A stretch of 64,000 nucleotides of DNA from Candidatus Galacturonatibacter soehngenii (GTDB lineage: Bacteria; Bacillota; Clostridia; Lachnospirales; Lachnospiraceae): assembly GCF_008830185.1 (NCBI RefSeq), contig NZ_WAGX01000004.1, positions 806,001 to 870,000 on the forward strand, in the 5' to 3' direction. Shown in pieces: positions 35,366 to 44,374 of the stretch. Numbering within the stretch: position 1 is the stretch's first letter; every line of letters starts with the position of its first letter. The position numbers and the translations under genes are program-made. A model generated the notes under the pieces. That model was not told the DNA's origin. It saw nothing but the letters and a program-made list of their open reading frames with translations, and did no database searches.

Positions 35366-37048
35366 TTAATTCTCTTTAAAAAGCTTTGTAGAAAGTTTCA
35401 TAACAATATCTTCTACGCCTCCATCCTCAAAAGGGCTTTTTAAGCCTACTTCTTTTATCATATTGGTAAAGAAGTCACTTGCAGAAAGTTTGCATAGTTT
35501 TAAATAGCTAGACCAAGCTTCTTCAAAGTTTTCATCCATCCAAACTTTGTATTGGAACGCACAAGTTTGAGCAATACAATAGTCAATATAATAGAGCGGA
35601 TAATCATAGATGTGTAATTGCTTTTGCCAAAATCCTCCCTTTTCAAAATATGGACTACCAGTATAATCTATATGTGGTCGATATATTTTTTCTAAATCAA
35701 TCCAGACTTGATGCCGCTTGGCACATGTCATTTCTGGATTTTCATATACAATATGCTGAAATTCATCCACCATACAACCATAAGGGATAAAAGCGGCCGC
35801 TTCTTCTAAATGCATTGATAAATAATCGTTTGTTCTTTCTCCAAAGAATTTCTCCATCCAAGGTTCTGTAAAAAATTCCATCGACATAGAATGTATCTCT
35901 GCTGTTTCCATTGTAATGTCCGCATGCTCTTTGATTGGATCTTTACCAGAAAGATATCCTTGAAATGCATGACCGCATTCATGTGTAATAACATCAATAT
36001 CACCGCTTGTTCCATTAAAATTAGCAAAAATAAAAGGTGCTTTATATAATGGAAGATAAGTCATATATCCTCCTGCTTTTTTTGTTTTTCTCCCTAGTAC
36101 ATCAAATAATTGATTTTCTGTCATGAAATCAAAGAATTCTTTGGTCTCGGCTGATAGTTCACGATACATTGTCTGACCATTTTGCATAATTTCATCTGGA
36201 GTCCCAACTGGCTCCGGATTACCATTTAAGAAAAATACAGCTTCATCAATATAGGATAATTTATCAAGGCCTAAACGCTCTCTTCTTCTTTCATGCAATC
36301 TTTGCACAAAAGGTACAAAATATTCTTTAATCTGATTTCTAAAGTATTCTACCATCTCTTTGTCATAACAATTACGATTCATACGATAATAGCCTAGTTG
36401 CAGATAGTTATCATACCCCAACTCTCTTGCTTGTTTGGTACGATTTTGAACTAATTTATCATAGATATCATCTAGTTCTTTCGCATTCGATTCAAAGAAA
36501 TCGCAATATTTATCATATGCTTTTTTTCTTACCAATCTATCTTTAGCCGTTAAATATTTTCGAAGTAAGGATAGATTAAGAGTCTCTCCCTCCCAATCTA
36601 TTGCTGCACTTGCAATTAATTTATCGTAAGCTGTTGTTAACGTATTTTCTTCTTGCATTAGCTGTATGATTTTTTCATCAAATGCTTTTAGGCTGATTTC
36701 AATATTCTTAAATGCGACCTTACCTATCTTTTCTTCTAGATATTCTTTGTACGAAGATTCATATAATTGTTTCACGTAACTTACTTGCATATTGTGAATG
36801 AGAGGCGATATTTCATCATAATATGCTTGCTCTTTATCATAAAATTCATCTTTTGTATCAATATCATGTCTGATTTGAGCAATTGTCATCATTGTTTCAA
36901 TCTCATTTATCAGATCATAATATTGTTTGTGAATCTCAAATTGCTCTTCGCCGCTTTTCGCATTTACAAAACTTTTCTTTATTTCTTCAAACCTAACTTT
37001 TACTTTGTCAAAGTCTATTCTTTGATATGGCATTTCACTAAATTTCAT
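35366..37048 (-). CDS. pepF: Oligoendopeptidase F-type metallopeptidase (M3)
   Basis: Cytosolic zinc peptidase that cuts short peptides. 560 residues, with the zinc motif HECGHAFQG and a second ligand Glu in the helix after it (EIHSMSMEFF). Typical M3B C-terminal part. ATG with GGAGG. Located immediately upstream of the opp operon on the same strand, so it probably degrades peptides brought in by it, a common coupling in Firmicutes. Confidence 0.92.
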   Translation of the reverse strand: MKFSEMPYQRIDFDKVKVRFEEIKKSFVNAKSGEEQFEIHKQYYDLINEIETMMTIAQIRHDIDTKDEFYDKEQAYYDEISPLIHNMQVSYVKQLYESSYKEYLEEKIGKVAFKNIEISLKAFDEKIIQLMQEENTLTTAYDKLIASAAIDWEGETLNLSLLRKYLTAKDRLVRKKAYDKYCDFFESNAKELDDIYDKLVQNRTKQARELGYDNYLQLGYYRMNRNCYDKEMVEYFRNQIKEYFVPFVQRLHERRRERLGLDKLSYIDEAVFFLNGNPEPVGTPDEIMQNGQTMYRELSAETKEFFDFMTENQLFDVLGRKTKKAGGYMTYLPLYKAPFIFANFNGTSGDIDVITHECGHAFQGYLSGKDPIKEHADITMETAEIHSMSMEFFTEPWMEKFFGERTNDYLSMHLEEAAAFIPYGCMVDEFQHIVYENPEMTCAKRHQVWIDLEKIYRPHIDYTGSPYFEKGGFWQKQLHIYDYPLYYIDYCIAQTCAFQYKVWMDENFEEAWSSYLKLCKLSASDFFTNMIKEVGLKSPFEDGGVEDIVMKLSTKLFKEN

Positions 37049-37399
37049 TTCTTTTCTAACCTCCAGTATGTTATAAGTATTATTATTACTTTATAAAGAT
37101 GTTTTTATTGCTCAAATCTATTCTTTGTTTTTGTAATTTTATAATGTCTTCTATACACATACATTTGTATGTCCAATTATCAGATTTTATTACTTTTCAT
37201 ACTCAAACCAAACATTCATTTTTTATAATTATTAGTTTTTAAACTTTTTTTATTTTATTTTTGCAACGTTTCAATTATGCACTAATTTGTACAAAAATAA
37301 ATTATAAATTTAACTAATTGAATTATTTTTACATTTTTCACAAAACGAACCTATATTTGGGGTATACTATTTACAATCAACAATGATTTGGAGGTTATT
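37049..37399. other. AT-rich divergent intergenic region
   Basis: 351 bases, strongly AT-rich, between pepF (minus) and the membrane HExxH gene (plus). I see a short dyad ACATAC-ATTT-GTATGT at 37157-37172 and TATACT-like -10 boxes on the plus strand near 37365, but no gene and no convincing complete promoter. Confidence 0.6.
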
Positions 37400-38212
37400 A
37401 TGCAAACTTATCTAACCAGATCCATTAAGGAATTTTTCCTTATTAATATACTGCTACTTATGCCACTTATTGTATTTGGGCTTCTCTTTTTTGTTATGAA
37501 AAAGGGTTGTAATCGTAATCTTCGAAAAAGTATAGGGTATATTGGAACGGTGATATTTGGTATCGTCGGCGTTCCAATACATGAAATAAGCCATCTTATT
37601 ATGTGTCTAATCTTTAGACATAAGGTAACACAAGTCAGTCTCTTTCGCCCCGTCAAAGGTCGTTATGATAATATTTTAGGATTTGTGAAGCATAAATATA
37701 ATGCCAATAGTCTCTATCAAACTACTGGTTGTTTTTTTATTGGAATTGCACCGATGATAGTAGGGTCAAGTATTATTGTATGGATTATCAATTTTTTATT
37801 TCCTCCTCTTTTAGCCAATTTGGATTCATTTATTGGGATTGATTCCTTACGAATCAGCACGTTGAGCACTGCCTTTTTTCATAATGCTAGTTTAATTTTT
37901 TCCATCATGTTTTCTTCTGAGAATTTTTCGAATCTTTCTTATTGGATTGCAATTTATGTTATCATTTCTATTGCGCTTCATATGACAATAAGCAAAGCCG
38001 ACTTCGATAATGCATTAAGCGGCTTTGCTCTTTTAGAAATCATTATATTTGCTTTTTCTTTAATAGGAAGTATATGGGAATCAAATAGCTTACCAATTTT
38101 TCATTATGTGGAACAAATTTCTTCCATTCTTTTTAGTGTGTTATTTATCGCTTTCCTTATGTTTGGTATTGTCTATCTCGTCAGTTATTTAATCTATCGG
38201 ATTTTTCAATAG
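37400..38212 (+). CDS. Polytopic membrane protein with HExxH motif, probable M50-like metalloprotease
   Basis: 270 residues with about five hydrophobic helices. The HEISH motif lies in the second helix (residues about 61-65, VPIHEISHLIMC), and a later HMTISKADFDNALSG segment could give the third metal ligand Asp, as in site-2-protease-like families. Start at ATG 37400 rather than TTG 37388, since GGAGG is in between. No neighbours suggest a substrate. The following gene ends only six bases away on the opposite strand. Confidence 0.7.
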   Translation: MQTYLTRSIKEFFLINILLLMPLIVFGLLFFVMKKGCNRNLRKSIGYIGTVIFGIVGVPIHEISHLIMCLIFRHKVTQVSLFRPVKGRYDNILGFVKHKYNANSLYQTTGCFFIGIAPMIVGSSIIVWIINFLFPPLLANLDSFIGIDSLRISTLSTAFFHNASLIFSIMFSSENFSNLSYWIAIYVIISIALHMTISKADFDNALSGFALLEIIIFAFSLIGSIWESNSLPIFHYVEQISSILFSVLFIAFLMFGIVYLVSYLIYRIFQ

Positions 38213-38218
38213 CATTCG

Positions 38219-39802
38219 TTATATTTTGCTGCTTGCAATATACCGATACAAAGACATAATAAGTATAAGAATGAGTATTACGGTAGCAATTTGAATCAAT
38301 TGATAGGAAATACTTGGTAAGAGTAATACTGCTCCAAGTGGAATCAATGCAAAAATAGGTCCTAAAAGCATCCCAAGCATAGATGCAATTCCTTGTTTAA
38401 TCACTGCGGTTTCTGATGTCCACTCATAATTAGGCAGTTTTATATTGATAAACATTCCCCAAACAGCTATAAAAAAAGAATAGGTGATAGGTATTACATA
38501 AAAAAATGTTCTTGTGATAATGTCTGTTTCAAACTTAACATTCATCAATGTTCCAAATATAATTGAAACAGGCAAGGTTATGGTTAAATTAACTAACATC
38601 TTACTATCTAGTATTGTCTTAGTTGAAATTGGAAGTGATTTTAAAATCCATAAATTCTTTCCTTCAAGCGATAAGGCTACACTTGTTGTACAACTCATAC
38701 AAAGTACCATAGAAAAAGCAAATGCTATAACTTTACTTAAAAGCGGTTCTAAATTCGTCATTTCCAATGCCTTTTCTAAAGTGGCAGGTTGTAAAACAAA
38801 TACTGATATCGCCATTATTAACGCCATAACCGCTCCAATTCCAATATTAAGAACGTATGCATAAGATGAAAAAAATCGTTTCAACTCTTTTTTATACAAA
38901 GCCATTCGTATTCCTGATATTTTCATTTTTTTTATTTTATAATTGGATTTGGCCTGAAAAGATAAGATAGCAGTATTAATCTTTTTATATTGTAAGGATA
39001 GTATTTTAATAAAAAGCAAATAGATTGCTATGGAAAAAGCAAGGAATCCTACAAATGAAAACCAGCTTTTATTTACTACCGCTTTCTCAAATAAGCGACT
39101 TAATGGGTAAATCGTATGAAGTTCTTTGGAAAGCATTTCAAAAAGCTTACTTAATTGCGTTGTTTGCATTACGCTTTCATCCATTCCTCCCAATCCAATC
39201 GAAGAAAGTAGAATTCCTACTACAAGAATAAAGGAAAGTAGAATGGATAAGGCGTTTGTATATTTAAAATGTGAAGAAATAAACGCAATGATTCCACCAA
39301 TTATGGTTGCTAAAGTCGTTGGAAAAAGAGTTGAAAAAAACATTCCAACAATCCAAATAAATGCAAAAGAGGTTGCTGGTTTTTCAAATATAACATACAC
39401 AAACCCGAGCGGCGCCATAACCAGAAATGCAAAGTAAGTATTCATCAAATACATATGTAAGAACCTACTTGCAATAATCTCACTTGTTTTGATGGGTAAA
39501 GACATTAGGCTTTCATAATCGGTTGTTCCAAATAATATACCATTGCTTTTAAATACAGTAAAAAATAGTGTAATAATACCTACTGTCGTTAAAGCGTAGC
39601 TTGGAATAACCTTGGCAATCCCAATCATTCCTAAACTATAACCAATTCCATAACTATAGATGATTAGCATGGTACTTAATAGAAGTATTACAACTCCCAT
39701 TAAAACGATTCTAACCCTTTTTTTACTTCTATCTTTTAACTGGTTTATCTTAAATTGATTCATGAGTAAAAGCTTTAATAAAAGAATCGTATTATTCTTC
39801 AT
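38219..39802 (-). CDS. ABC-2-type transporter permease
   Basis: About 527 residues with roughly 12 hydrophobic helices in two halves and a soluble stretch in the middle. The start is either the ATG at 39800-39802 or the GTG at 39803-39805; both have GGAGG upstream. Overlaps the ATPase gene, so they are co-translated. The cargo is unknown. Members of this type include multidrug, bacteriocin-immunity and cell-envelope exporters. Confidence 0.82.
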   Translation of the reverse strand: MKNNTILLLKLLLMNQFKINQLKDRSKKRVRIVLMGVVILLLSTMLIIYSYGIGYSLGMIGIAKVIPSYALTTVGIITLFFTVFKSNGILFGTTDYESLMSLPIKTSEIIASRFLHMYLMNTYFAFLVMAPLGFVYVIFEKPATSFAFIWIVGMFFSTLFPTTLATIIGGIIAFISSHFKYTNALSILLSFILVVGILLSSIGLGGMDESVMQTTQLSKLFEMLSKELHTIYPLSRLFEKAVVNKSWFSFVGFLAFSIAIYLLFIKILSLQYKKINTAILSFQAKSNYKIKKMKISGIRMALYKKELKRFFSSYAYVLNIGIGAVMALIMAISVFVLQPATLEKALEMTNLEPLLSKVIAFAFSMVLCMSCTTSVALSLEGKNLWILKSLPISTKTILDSKMLVNLTITLPVSIIFGTLMNVKFETDIITRTFFYVIPITYSFFIAVWGMFINIKLPNYEWTSETAVIKQGIASMLGMLLGPIFALIPLGAVLLLPSISYQLIQIATVILILILIMSLYRYIASSKI

Positions 39803-40508
39803 CACCAGATACCTCCATAAAAAGCTCTTCCAGCGTTTGCTCTTTTACTAGCTGTTTTGTATCTCCACTTACAACCAATTTACCGTGATTGATGATTGCG
39901 ATTTTATTACATAACTTTTCAGCAACCTCTAATACATGTGTCGAAAAAAACACAGCACTCCCTTGTTCACAAACCTCTCTCATCATATTTTTAAGTTGTA
40001 AGGAGGCTTTGGGATCGAGTCCGACAAAAGGCTCATCAAGAACCAACAGCTTTGGCTTATGTACCATTGCTGATATAATTGCAAGTTTTTGCTTCATTCC
40101 ATGAGAATATGATGAAATCAAGTCTCCCAAGGCACCAGTAATTTCAAAGTCATTCGCATACTTTTCAATTCTTTGTGTTCTTTCTCTCAAAGAAACTTGA
40201 AAAACATCACATATAAAGTTTAAATACTGTATGCCAGTCAAATGTTCATAAAGGTCTGGATTATCTGGTATATAGGCAAGTTGTCGTTTACATTCTAATG
40301 GATGCTTCTTTATGGACTTACCATCTACTATAATCTCACCTTCTTCAAAGTCGAGAATTCCCACCAAGGATTTAATGGTCGTACTTTTTCCAGCACCATT
40401 GTGTCCAATAAATCCAAATACATCTCCTGCCTCTACTGTAAGGCTTAGAGAATCCACAGCCTTTTTATTTCCTTTATATACTTTTGTTAAATTCTTTATT
40501 TCCAGCAT
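39792..40508 (-). CDS. ABC transporter ATPase for the ABC-2 exporter
   Basis: 238 residues from ATG 40506-40508 (MLEIKNLTKVYKGN), which has AGGAGG upstream; a longer frame adds eight residues without a site. Walker A GHNGAGKST, Q-loop, signature SYSHGMKQK, Walker B LLVLDEPFVGLD and the H-loop FFSTHVLE. Between the regulator and the permease genes. Confidence 0.93.
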   Translation of the reverse strand: MLEIKNLTKVYKGNKKAVDSLSLTVEAGDVFGFIGHNGAGKSTTIKSLVGILDFEEGEIIVDGKSIKKHPLECKRQLAYIPDNPDLYEHLTGIQYLNFICDVFQVSLRERTQRIEKYANDFEITGALGDLISSYSHGMKQKLAIISAMVHKPKLLVLDEPFVGLDPKASLQLKNMMREVCEQGSAVFFSTHVLEVAEKLCNKIAIINHGKLVVSGDTKQLVKEQTLEELFMEVSGDEE

Positions 40509-40521
40509 TTTATTATTCCTC

Positions 40522-41043
40522 CTACTCTTCACAAGGTGAAGATATCCATGTGATTCTTCTTACTTTTCTTGCTTCATTTTTCTTGTTATGGATTACTTTA
40601 TTAAAGGCTTCTCCAATTTCTTTTGTAAACGCTGTAAATTCTTCATCTGATAACAATAAAGTGGACGTAGTCAAAAAAAGCATATCTTTTTGCGGATCAT
40701 TTTCTTCATGTTCCAAATATCTAGAAAACTCGCTCATCAAGCTAATAAGACCTGCTTGGATTACCTGATTGATACTCGCATTTGTTGGATTATCCCCAAT
40801 GGGACTTTCCATATTCATTTGATAAACTCTTTCAATCACTCCTCGTATTTTATTCTCTTTCACAATCATTATTACCTTTGCCTCTTCCAAGGCCTTGATA
40901 TGTCGATAAAGGCTTGCAGGTGGAATATCGGTTAATTCCTCCTTAATTTGTGCTGTCGTACCCGTCCCATGAAGAATTAGATATTGAATAATTCGTAGTC
41001 TTACAGGGTTCATCATTGTTTTTATGATATCTTGTTTTTTCAT
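40522..41043 (-). CDS. ArsR-like helix-turn-helix regulator of the ABC-2 exporter
   Basis: 173 residues. N-terminal winged helix (residues 8-75, MNPVRLRIIQYL, PPASLYRHIKALEEAKVI), then a C-terminal helical domain typical of regulators linked to ABC-2 exporters. ATG with AGAGG. First gene of the three-gene operon, preceded by a promoter overlapped by an 18-bp palindrome, so autoregulation is likely. Ligand unknown. Confidence 0.85.
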   Translation of the reverse strand: MKKQDIIKTMMNPVRLRIIQYLILHGTGTTAQIKEELTDIPPASLYRHIKALEEAKVIMIVKENKIRGVIERVYQMNMESPIGDNPTNASINQVIQAGLISLMSEFSRYLEHEENDPQKDMLFLTTSTLLLSDEEFTAFTKEIGEAFNKVIHNKKNEARKVRRITWISSPCEE

Positions 41044-41069
41044 TGGAATACCTCTACTATATTATCACT

Positions 41070-41087
41070 TTTGATATTATTATCAAA
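41070..41087. promoter_or_regulatory. Candidate operator for the ArsR-like regulator
   Basis: TTTGATA-TTAT-TATCAAA, a perfect 7-bp inverted repeat immediately downstream of the -10 box, covering the predicted transcription start. Confidence 0.6.
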
Positions 41088-41088
41088 T

Positions 41089-41117
41089 ATGATATCATTA
41101 ATAACCCTTTTTGTCAA
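41089..41117 (-). promoter_or_regulatory. Sigma-A promoter for the regulator-ABC operon
   Basis: On the minus strand TTGACA (41112-41117), 17-base spacer, TATCAT (41089-41094). Confidence 0.65.
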
Positions 41118-41158
41118 GGAGGCTACTCGTACTAAATACTTGTAATTTCCTATCATAT

Positions 41159-41209
41159 AAAAAGCTAGCATTTAGCAACAATTGTTTCTTTGCTAAATGC
41201 TAGCTTTTA
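41159..41209 (-). terminator. Terminator after thiD
   Basis: AAAAGCTAGCATTTAGCAA paired with TTTGCTAAATGCTAGCTTTT, nearly 18 bp, followed on the minus strand by TTTTTATAT. It ends the thiamin operon. Confidence 0.9.
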
Positions 41210-41211
41210 TC

Positions 41212-41991
41212 CTACATCATAAAACAATGATTCAAAGGCCCTCTTCCCTTTCCTAGATCAAGACCTGCCTTTAATGCATTCGTGATATAGTGCTTAGCTT
41301 CTTTTATACTTTGCTCTACACTTAATCCTTTTGCCAAACCACAGGCAATCGCGGATGATAGGGTACATCCTGTTCCATGTGTGTTTGGATTTTCAACTTT
41401 TTCTTCATAAAACCATTGGTATTCGCCGCTTTTATAGAGGAGGTCATTGGCATTTTCTTGTTTATGACCACCTTTTATTAAAATGGCTCCCTTGTAATTT
41501 TCTGCTATCATTTCTGCCGCACGAATCATATCCTTTTCTGTCTCTATCTTTTGACCACTTAATACCTCTGCCTCAGGAATGTTTGGTGTAATCAAATGAG
41601 ACACTGGAATCAAGCGTTTGATTAGTTTGGCTGTTGCATCTTCATTTAACAGTCTGCTCCCACTTGTTGATACCATAACAGGGTCTAATACAATATTTTT
41701 TGCTTCATATTGGATTAATTTATCCGCAATCACCTCTATGATAGCATCATTTGATACCATCCCTATTTTAACAGCATCTGGAATGATGTCAGTAAAAATA
41801 CAATCCAGTTGCTTGGCAACAAATTCAGGCGAAACCTCCATAATGCCATAAACTCCTGTTGTGTTTTGTGCAGTCAAAGCAGCAATGACACTCATGCCAT
41901 ATACCTTTCTTGCTGTCATCGTTTTTAAATCTGCCTGAATGCCTGCTCCTCCACTACAATCTGATCCTGCAATTGTTAATACTTTCTCCAT
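41212..41991 (-). CDS. thiD: Hydroxymethylpyrimidine/phosphomethylpyrimidine kinase
   Basis: Phosphorylates HMP and HMP phosphate in thiamin synthesis. 259 residues, ribokinase-like fold: TIAGSDCSGGAGIQADLKT at the N-terminus, ILIKGGHK and the anion-hole motif THGTGCTLSSAIA near the C-terminus. ATG with GGAGGA. Last gene of thiM-thiE-HAD-thiD, nine bases after the HAD gene. Confidence 0.95.
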   Translation of the reverse strand: MEKVLTIAGSDCSGGAGIQADLKTMTARKVYGMSVIAALTAQNTTGVYGIMEVSPEFVAKQLDCIFTDIIPDAVKIGMVSNDAIIEVIADKLIQYEAKNIVLDPVMVSTSGSRLLNEDATAKLIKRLIPVSHLITPNIPEAEVLSGQKIETEKDMIRAAEMIAENYKGAILIKGGHKQENANDLLYKSGEYQWFYEEKVENPNTHGTGCTLSSAIACGLAKGLSVEQSIKEAKHYITNALKAGLDLGKGRGPLNHCFMM

Positions 41992-42000
41992 TTGTCCTCC

Positions 42001-42651
42001 TTATAGCAACTCTTTCATACTATTAACATAGACATCGGCCTTTTCTCTTAATGTAATCTCATCTTCCTTTGATGCTTCATCATAGATGGCTATCACTGGA
42101 AACCCTGCTTTTTTAGCTGTTTCTACTGCATAGAGGGAATCTTCGAATACATAAGTAGCCTCCTTTGTCGTACCAAGCTGTTGTAACGCATATTCAAATA
42201 TTATAGTGCTATCCTTTCCTACACCGATTTCGCCACAAGTATAAACGCCTTTTAAAAGCTTTAGAATACCGATTCTTTCTAAGCAAAGCTTCGCAAGTCT
42301 ACTATCAGACGCCGTTGCAACGCACATGATAATCCCTCTTTTTGCTAGTTCTTGCACCAATTCTATTGCTCCCTCTTTGGGTTTTAATTCTTTTTCATAT
42401 TTTTCTATTGCAAGTTCATTGATTCCATCCAAAATCTCTTTTACAGTTTCTTTCATGCTGTAGGTTTTAATTACATATTCCGTACCCTGTAAAAGGCTCA
42501 TAGTCTTTAATAAAGAGCCTAAATTTGCTTCTGGCTGATAACCATTTTTCTTTAGATAGTCTGATGCTATATTTTCCCACATTGACATGGAATCAATCAA
42601 TGTTCCGTCCATGTCAAATATAACACCCTCTACATGATTCAATTTATACAT
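42001..42651 (-). CDS. HAD-superfamily phosphatase in the thiamin operon
   Basis: 216 residues with the HAD motif I VIFDMDGTLIDS (nucleophile Asp), a helical cap, motif II VATAS, and motif III/IV KKAGFPVIAIYDE. It resembles the beta-phosphoglucomutase-like branch. It overlaps thiE by eight bases and lies nine bases before thiD. I infer a role in thiamin metabolism, perhaps removing a phosphate from a thiamin or pyrimidine intermediate, but the family is promiscuous. Confidence 0.85.
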   Translation of the reverse strand: MYKLNHVEGVIFDMDGTLIDSMSMWENIASDYLKKNGYQPEANLGSLLKTMSLLQGTEYVIKTYSMKETVKEILDGINELAIEKYEKELKPKEGAIELVQELAKRGIIMCVATASDSRLAKLCLERIGILKLLKGVYTCGEIGVGKDSTIIFEYALQQLGTTKEATYVFEDSLYAVETAKKAGFPVIAIYDEASKEDEITLREKADVYVNSMKELL

Positions 42652-43285
42652 CTATTATATCCTTTGCCTTTTTTAGTAAATTCTTAGTTGCTTGTCTTAT
42701 ATCATCACTTCCAAAAATCGCTGAAACAACTGCAATTCCACTGATTTTTGTACCTTCTAGTTTCTCTACATTATCATTAAAAATGCCTCCAATTGCAACA
42801 ACTGGAATCGAAACGGATTCGCATATCTGCTTTAACGTAGCATATGACACTGACTTTGCATCCTGCTTGGTTGAAGTAGCAAAAACAGCTCCTACTCCTA
42901 GGTAATCAGCTCCTTGGCTTTGAGCCAGTTTTGCTTGTTCTACTGTTTGAACAGATACACCTATTATTTTATCACTTCCAAGAACTTCTCTTGCTTTGAC
43001 TATTTCCATATCACTTTGTCCTACATGAACACCATCTGCATCACATTTTTTTGCAATATCTACATCATCATTAATTACAAAAGGTACATGATAATAATCG
43101 GTCAATGCTTTGATTTTAATTGCTTCGTTTAGAAAACTCTCCTCGTCTAATTCCTTTTCTCGTAATTGTAAGAATGTAACACCAGCCTCTAGAGCTTCCT
43201 TTACTTGTTCTTCTAAAGGTTGGGATTTTCCAAAGCTTTGATCGGTTACCGCATATAATAATAATTGTTTTCTATCGAATTTCAA
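42644..43285 (-). CDS. thiE: Thiamin-phosphate synthase
   Basis: Joins HMP pyrophosphate and hydroxyethylthiazole phosphate to thiamin phosphate. 213 residues, TIM barrel: LYAVTD, LQLREKELDE, VPFVINDDVDIAKKCDADGVHVGQ split over two strands, VGAVFATSTKQDAK and VAIGGI. Start TTG at 43283-43285 with GGAGGG eight bases upstream. Overlaps thiM by 14 bases. Confidence 0.95.
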   Translation of the reverse strand: MKFDRKQLLLYAVTDQSFGKSQPLEEQVKEALEAGVTFLQLREKELDEESFLNEAIKIKALTDYYHVPFVINDDVDIAKKCDADGVHVGQSDMEIVKAREVLGSDKIIGVSVQTVEQAKLAQSQGADYLGVGAVFATSTKQDAKSVSYATLKQICESVSIPVVAIGGIFNDNVEKLEGTKISGIAVVSAIFGSDDIRQATKNLLKKAKDIIDV

Positions 43286-44093
43286 CTTTCATTCCCTCCT
43301 TAAGACTTTCATCTGTCATAAGACTCACCTCATCAATCAAGCACATGCGAAGGGTTGATGTCCCTGCCTTTAACTCTAACATCTTTTTATATGCCAATTC
43401 TCCAGCATATCCAACACATGCGGTGGCACTTACCACGGCTTCTAAAAGATTCGTCTCGTTTGCTGCGCCATATGCTGCAATAAGAGCTGATAACATACAT
43501 CCAGTTCCTGTTATCTTTGACATCATTGGATGGCCGTTTCTGATCAAATATACCTGATTTTCATTTGCAACAATATCGATAGCACCAGTAATTGCAATTA
43601 TTGCCTTCGTTTGTTTACTAAGTTGCTTTGCAAGTTCAATGGCCTTTGATACGTTTTCTTCTGTAACCATATCACTTATATTTGCATCAACGCCTTTTGT
43701 ACTTGCGCTGCCTTGGTACAATGTCTTTATCTCTGAAATATTACCTCGTATGACAGAAAAATCTATCTCATCTAAAAGTTGAAAGGCCGTCTTTGTTCTA
43801 AGCTTTGAAGCTCCTGCACCAACTGGATCAAGAACGGTTATTTTGCCGAGTTTATTTGCTTTCTTTCCTGCTAGTAACATAGATTCAATTGTTCTGGTAT
43901 TAAGCGTTCCTATATTAATTGTTAGTCCGTTACATATAGATGTAATCTCCTCTACTTCTAACGAATCATCTGCCATAATCGGAGAGCCTCCACTTGCTAA
44001 TAACAGATTAGCCACATCATTTACTGTGACATAATTGGTAATACAATGAATCAGTGGTGTTTTATTTCTCACATTTGTAATTATTTGTTTCAT
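43272..44093 (-). CDS. thiM: Hydroxyethylthiazole kinase
   Basis: Salvages the thiazole moiety by phosphorylation. 273 residues, ribokinase-like: TPLIHCITNYVTVNDVAN near the N-terminus, LDPVGAG, and the anion-hole KITGTGCMLSALIAAY. ATG with CGGAGGA. First gene of the operon downstream of the TPP riboswitch. No thiC, thiG or thiH is nearby, consistent with salvage. Confidence 0.96.
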   Translation of the reverse strand: MKQIITNVRNKTPLIHCITNYVTVNDVANLLLASGGSPIMADDSLEVEEITSICNGLTINIGTLNTRTIESMLLAGKKANKLGKITVLDPVGAGASKLRTKTAFQLLDEIDFSVIRGNISEIKTLYQGSASTKGVDANISDMVTEENVSKAIELAKQLSKQTKAIIAITGAIDIVANENQVYLIRNGHPMMSKITGTGCMLSALIAAYGAANETNLLEAVVSATACVGYAGELAYKKMLELKAGTSTLRMCLIDEVSLMTDESLKEGMKVEIR

Positions 44094-44165
44094 CCTTCAT
44101 CCTCCGCGTTGTAATTTTTATGAGTACGAACCTTACCTGTGCTTTTACAATCCTTTCGAGGGTTT

Positions 44166-44224
44166 TATAATAGGGGAAGTTCCTATTATAAAAAAAGGCA
44201 AGTCACTTTGAAAAGATGACTTGC
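44166..44224 (-). terminator. Riboswitch expression platform: terminator plus second hairpin
   Basis: On the minus strand GCAAGTCA and TGACTTGC form an 8-bp stem (44198-44224) followed by CTTTTTTT, an intrinsic terminator just after the TPP aptamer. A second hairpin, TATAATAGG with CCTATTATA (44166-44190), follows. Confidence 0.8.
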
Positions 44225-44228
44225 GTAT

Positions 44229-44318
44229 ATCACGTTATCTTTCCCTACGTTGGCATTATCCAAATCAGGTTCTAGGTCGAAGTTCACAACTTCCTCTCAG
44301 CCTGTTTACAAGCTCCCT
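44229..44318 (-). ncRNA. TPP riboswitch (THI box)
   Basis: On the minus strand the hallmark boxes appear in order: CTGAGAGG, a GAAGTT-GTG-AACTTC arm, ACCTGAT, GGATAATGCCA and CGTAGGGAA. About 130 bases before thiM, followed by a terminator, so excess TPP should turn the operon off. Confidence 0.95.
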
Positions 44319-44327
44319 TTTTTATTC

Positions 44328-44356
44328 ATTGTATCATTGTTATGAAATCTGGTCAA
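44328..44356 (-). promoter_or_regulatory. Sigma-A promoter for the riboswitch-thiM operon
   Basis: On the minus strand TTGACC (44351-44356), 17-base spacer, TACAAT (44328-44333), starting transcription a few bases before the aptamer. It overlaps nothing but lies just past the nitroreductase stop. Confidence 0.75.
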
Positions 44357-44374
44357 CCATTGTATCAAAATCAT

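Noticed and set aside
22860-44374. Integrated mobile element between trmD and rplS
   Set aside because: No integrase, transposase, phage or conjugation gene, no tRNA target and no flanking repeats seen.
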